6,076 nucleotides of DNA from an uncultured Verrucomicrobiota bacterium. Lineage in GTDB: Bacteria; Verrucomicrobiota; Kiritimatiellia; CAIQIC01; Lenti-01. Location of the stretch: NCBI GenBank assembly GCA_938003985.1, contig CALKWZ010000065.1, positions 1 to 6,076 on the forward strand, in the 5' to 3' direction. The position numbers and the translations under genes were made by a program. Of this stretch, positions 4,115 through 6,076 are shown piece by piece. The notes beneath the pieces are model-generated. The model worked only from the letters and a program-made list of their open reading frames with translations, was not told the DNA's origin and ran no database searches. Within the stretch, counting starts at the first letter, position 1. The number at the start of each line of letters is the position of its first letter.

Positions 4115-5812
4115 TCAGGCCTTCGGGAAGCGGCAGCGGACCTGGACGCCGCCCCGGGGGCCGGGACCGACGGCCAGTTCGCCGCCGAAGACTTCGGCGC
4201 GGTGGCGCATGATGCGCAGGCCGTTGCCGCCTTCGCGGTCGTCCTTGCGGTCCGCCGGGAAGCCCTTGCCGTCGTCTTCGACGGTCAGTTCCCCGCCGCG
4301 TTCGTCGTAGTCGAGCGTCAGCACGATGTGGGCGGCGTCGCCGTGCTTGGCGGCGTTGTTGAGGGCTTCCTGGGCGATCAGGTAGAGATGTTCGGCGGTG
4401 CCGACGTCCTTGGGCTTGCCTTCGCGCTCGGCGTAGAATTCCACGTCTTTTTGGAACAGCGCGGCGGATTCCTCGGCCAGATGCCGCAGGGCGTCGGGCA
4501 GGCCGTCGTCGGTGAGCGCCACGGGGGCGAGGCCGCGGGCGATGCGCCGCACCTGGCTGACGGCTTCCTTGAGCGTGGCGCCGATCTGCGCGGCGTCGCC
4601 GTCGGCCGCGTCGTCGGTCCGGCCCAGCCGCTGGCGATAGGCGCCGAAGAGATACATCGCGCCGGTGAGCTTCTGGCCGAGGGAGTCGTGCAGGTCGCGC
4701 CCGATGCGGGCTTTTTCGCGGCCCGAAATCCGCAGGACTTCGTCTTCCAGCTTGCGGCGGTCTTCCATGGCCGCTTCCAGCTTGCGGTTGGCGTCGCCCA
4801 GTTCGGCGGTGCGCCGGCGCACGAGCGCCTCGATGCGGCGCGTCCGTCCGGCGAGCCGCAGCAGGACGCCGGCCAGCGCCAGCGAAAGCGCCGCGCCGAC
4901 GGCGAAGATCCGGCGCGGGCCGCGCACCTGCGCCGCGGCCCAGACGGCCGGATCGGCCGCGGCCGCGAAGCGCCATTCCTGGTTGGCCAGGCTGAAATCG
5001 CGCGAAAAACGGAACGGGCCGTCCGGCGCGGGGCTTTCCGGCGCGCGCTCCAGTTGCGCCAGCAGCCCGGGGGCGTTGTCGCCCAGGGCCGCCGCCAGCA
5101 GGCGTTCCGGCTGGAACCAGCCGACCGCGAAGCCGACCATTTCGCCGCGGCCGACGCCGCCGGCGTACAGGATGGGCGCGAACATGTAGAACCCGCTGCC
5201 GCCGGGCGGCGCGCCGCCCAGCGCGAACACGCCGTGGGCTTCCATCGCGGCGATCGCTTCGCGGTCCTCCGCGCGCGCGCCGAAATCGTAGCCGGGCGGC
5301 ACGCCGAGTCCGCCGGGAGGCGTCTGGTAGGTCAGCACGAAATACTCGGACTGGTCGGACATCGGCTTGAATCCGCCCTGGCCGGCGCCGCGCACGATGG
5401 CGTGTCCGGCGCCGCCGGGCTGCTCGTAGCTCGCCCGCATCGCGTGGGGAATCCGCTGGACGAAACCGTAGGCGCCGAGGATCCGCCGCTGGTAGATCAT
5501 GCCCTTGCGCGCGATTTCGTCGAACGCCGCGGGCGAAACCTGGTCGGACAGGCTGTGGAGCTGGCGGATCGAATCGAGCACTTCCATGAACAGCTGCACG
5601 TCGCGCAAGACCCGCGCGAAGAGCTTGTCGGCGACCAATTGAAATTCGCGTTCGATCCGCGCGCGTTCCTGCCGCCCCTGCGCGCGCGCCAGCCAGGCCG
5701 AGGTCCCCAGCCCCAGCGCCAGCACGAGGGCGGCCAGCGCCGCGGCCGGTCCGCCCGCCATCCGCAGGAACCCCTTCCGTTCCGCCGCCGGTTTGCCCGC
5801 ATCCGTTTGCAT
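4115..5812 (-). CDS. CHASE-type sensor histidine kinase (NarL/DegS class)
   Basis: A 565-aa inner-membrane sensor kinase. Order of parts: short cytoplasmic N-terminus; membrane helix ~21-42; periplasmic region ~45-300 resembling a CHASE ligand-sensing domain (GAYGFVQRI, EYFVLTYQTP, then GYDFGARAEDREAIAAMEAH with the conserved late R and A positions); second membrane helix ~301-321; charged coiled coil ~324-365; HisKA_3 dimerisation segment EKARIGRDLHDSLGQKL with phosphoacceptor H375; HATPase_c domain with N-box EALNNAAKH (E482, N486), G1 box EDDGKGF (D513, G515, G517) and G2 box GGNGLRIM (529-536). All catalytic boxes are intact. Such kinases usually phosphorylate a LuxR/NarL-type response regulator, but none is in the window, so the partner is elsewhere. 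The signal is unknown. The ATG is chosen because the first membrane helix follows at a normal distance; no ribosome binding site is seen, and a -10-like element lies 9 nt upstream. Confidence 0.9.
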   Translation of the reverse strand: MQTDAGKPAAERKGFLRMAGGPAAALAALVLALGLGTSAWLARAQGRQERARIEREFQLVADKLFARVLRDVQLFMEVLDSIRQLHSLSDQVSPAAFDEIARKGMIYQRRILGAYGFVQRIPHAMRASYEQPGGAGHAIVRGAGQGGFKPMSDQSEYFVLTYQTPPGGLGVPPGYDFGARAEDREAIAAMEAHGVFALGGAPPGGSGFYMFAPILYAGGVGRGEMVGFAVGWFQPERLLAAALGDNAPGLLAQLERAPESPAPDGPFRFSRDFSLANQEWRFAAAADPAVWAAAQVRGPRRIFAVGAALSLALAGVLLRLAGRTRRIEALVRRRTAELGDANRKLEAAMEDRRKLEDEVLRISGREKARIGRDLHDSLGQKLTGAMYLFGAYRQRLGRTDDAADGDAAQIGATLKEAVSQVRRIARGLAPVALTDDGLPDALRHLAEESAALFQKDVEFYAEREGKPKDVGTAEHLYLIAQEALNNAAKHGDAAHIVLTLDYDERGGELTVEDDGKGFPADRKDDREGGNGLRIMRHRAEVFGGELAVGPGPRGGVQVRCRFPKA

Positions 5813-5821
5813 CGGAACCGG

Positions 5822-5827
5822 AGCCTA
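5822..5827 (-). promoter_or_regulatory. Candidate -10 element of the histidine kinase gene (leaderless type)
   Basis: Read on the - strand, TAGGCT (5827 down to 5822) lies 9 nt before the kinase ATG at 5812, the same distance as the element before the AbiJ-like gene. No Shine-Dalgarno sequence intervenes and no convincing -35 hexamer is seen at 16-18 bp. Confidence 0.4.
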
Positions 5828-5842
5828 CACCGCGGCGGAACC

Positions 5843-5865
5843 GCGCGCGACCCAAAAACGCGCGC
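5843..5865. other. Inverted repeat in the divergent promoter region
   Basis: GCGCGCG (5843-5849) and CGCGCGC (5859-5865) flank the 9-bp centre ACCCAAAAA. It sits between the start regions of the kinase and the prepilin-like gene, so it could be an operator, but alternating GC of this kind arises easily in GC-rich DNA. Confidence 0.25.
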
Positions 5866-5878
5866 CGCAAAATCGACG

Positions 5879-5908
5879 TTGCCCCGGCGCGGCGATCCGT
5901 GCCAACAT
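5879..5908 (+). promoter_or_regulatory. Tentative promoter of the prepilin-like gene
   Basis: TTGCCC (5879-5884, four of six matches to TTGACA) and CAACAT (5903-5908) are 18 bp apart, 18 nt before the ATG at 5927. The -10 candidate lacks the usual first T and does not fit the hexamer form seen before the other genes, so confidence is low. Confidence 0.25.
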
Positions 5909-5926
5909 CGGGGCCGCGGTCCACGA

Positions 5927-6076
5927 ATGGCCCCCACCCGTCCAGCCGCCGGCGCCGCCGGCTTCACGCTCATCGAGGTTCTCGCCTCGCTGGGGCTGTG
6001 CGCCCTGCTGGCGACGGCCGCGGCCGGCGCCGTGGCCTTCGCGGCGCGCGCGGAGCGCTTCGCGGCGCGCGACGGC
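5927..6076 (+). CDS. Prepilin-like protein of type II secretion/type IV pilus type (3' truncated)
   Basis: The first 50 residues of a protein whose end lies beyond the window. It shows a class III signal peptide: a short leader MAPTRPAAGAAG, prepilin peptidase cleavage expected between G12 and F13, then FTLIEVLASLGLCALLATAA. The glutamate at +5 of the mature protein (E17) and the hydrophobic helix ~13-40 are the defining features. After cleavage and N-methylation of F13 such proteins sit in the inner membrane and assemble into pilus or pseudopilus fibres. The alanine-rich helix followed by RAERFAARDG resembles minor pseudopilins (GspH/I/J types), but the subtype cannot be assigned from 50 residues. 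The ATG is fixed by the leader; there is no clear ribosome binding site upstream. It is transcribed divergently from the kinase with 114 bp between their starts. Confidence 0.85.
   Translation, partial: MAPTRPAAGAAGFTLIEVLASLGLCALLATAAAGAVAFAARAERFAARDG

Noticed and set aside
3288..5924. An 878-codon open frame on the - strand covering the histidine kinase region and beyond
   Set aside because: It is a shadow frame produced by very high G+C at codon positions. Its translation is low-complexity R/G/A/P-rich without domains, it overlaps the kinase on the same strand in another frame, and it also runs antisense through the MerR-type gene. The kinase frame has all catalytic motifs intact.

Overview
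The window looks like a piece of a high-G+C, Gram-negative bacterial chromosome. It carries the start of a type II secretion/type IV pilus-like prepilin, a membrane sensor kinase with a periplasmic CHASE-type domain, and several small stand-alone accessory genes. Two intergenic stretches resemble dispersed repeats that I remember as common in Verrucomicrobiota/Kiritimatiellota-like and other environmental genomes. That taxonomic hint is memory-based and weak; nothing here fixes the organism.

Layout. (1) 1-109: C-terminal tail of an unidentified + strand gene with very GC-rich third positions. (2) 129-1208: an AT-richer block holding one 331-aa gene. Its N-terminal domain resembles the AbiJ N-terminal families of phage-defence proteins, and its C-terminal half looks like a PD-(D/E)xK nuclease with a GKD...QAK signature. 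This is the best candidate for an accessory, probably transferred, anti-phage gene, and a 9-bp inverted repeat sits on both sides of it. (3) 1231-1298: degenerate short tandem repeats. (4) 1367-4085: five + strand genes: a GFA/CENP-V zinc protein, a flavin reductase-like protein, a small cupin, a 62-aa protein, and a MerR-family regulator. They are co-directional, but each has its own promoter-like element and most are separated by hairpins, so they read as single-gene units rather than an operon. (5) 4115-5812 on the - strand: a NarL/DegS-class sensor histidine kinase with no response regulator in view. (6) 5927 to the end: the start of a prepilin-like protein, divergent from the kinase.

Three things deserve attention. 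First, the 62-aa protein is a gap-free homologue (19 identities over 57 positions by hand alignment) of the C-terminal domain of the MerR-type regulator encoded just downstream. The promoter of the small gene has the 19-bp spacer and imperfect dyad typical of MerR-controlled promoters, so the pair may form a self-contained regulator/effector-domain circuit. Second, seven of the eight genes whose start is visible are preceded by a hexamer of the form TA(C/G)(A/G)CT. For three genes without a Shine-Dalgarno sequence (the defence gene, merR and the kinase) it lies only 9-10 nt before the ATG, which suggests leaderless mRNAs. Third, the gap after the flavin reductase gene holds a terminator that runs into about eleven T- (or A-) tracts repeating every ~10 bp, a pattern expected of intrinsically curved DNA or a tandem terminator array.

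All assignments come from reading the sequence and recalling family features; no database search was possible.
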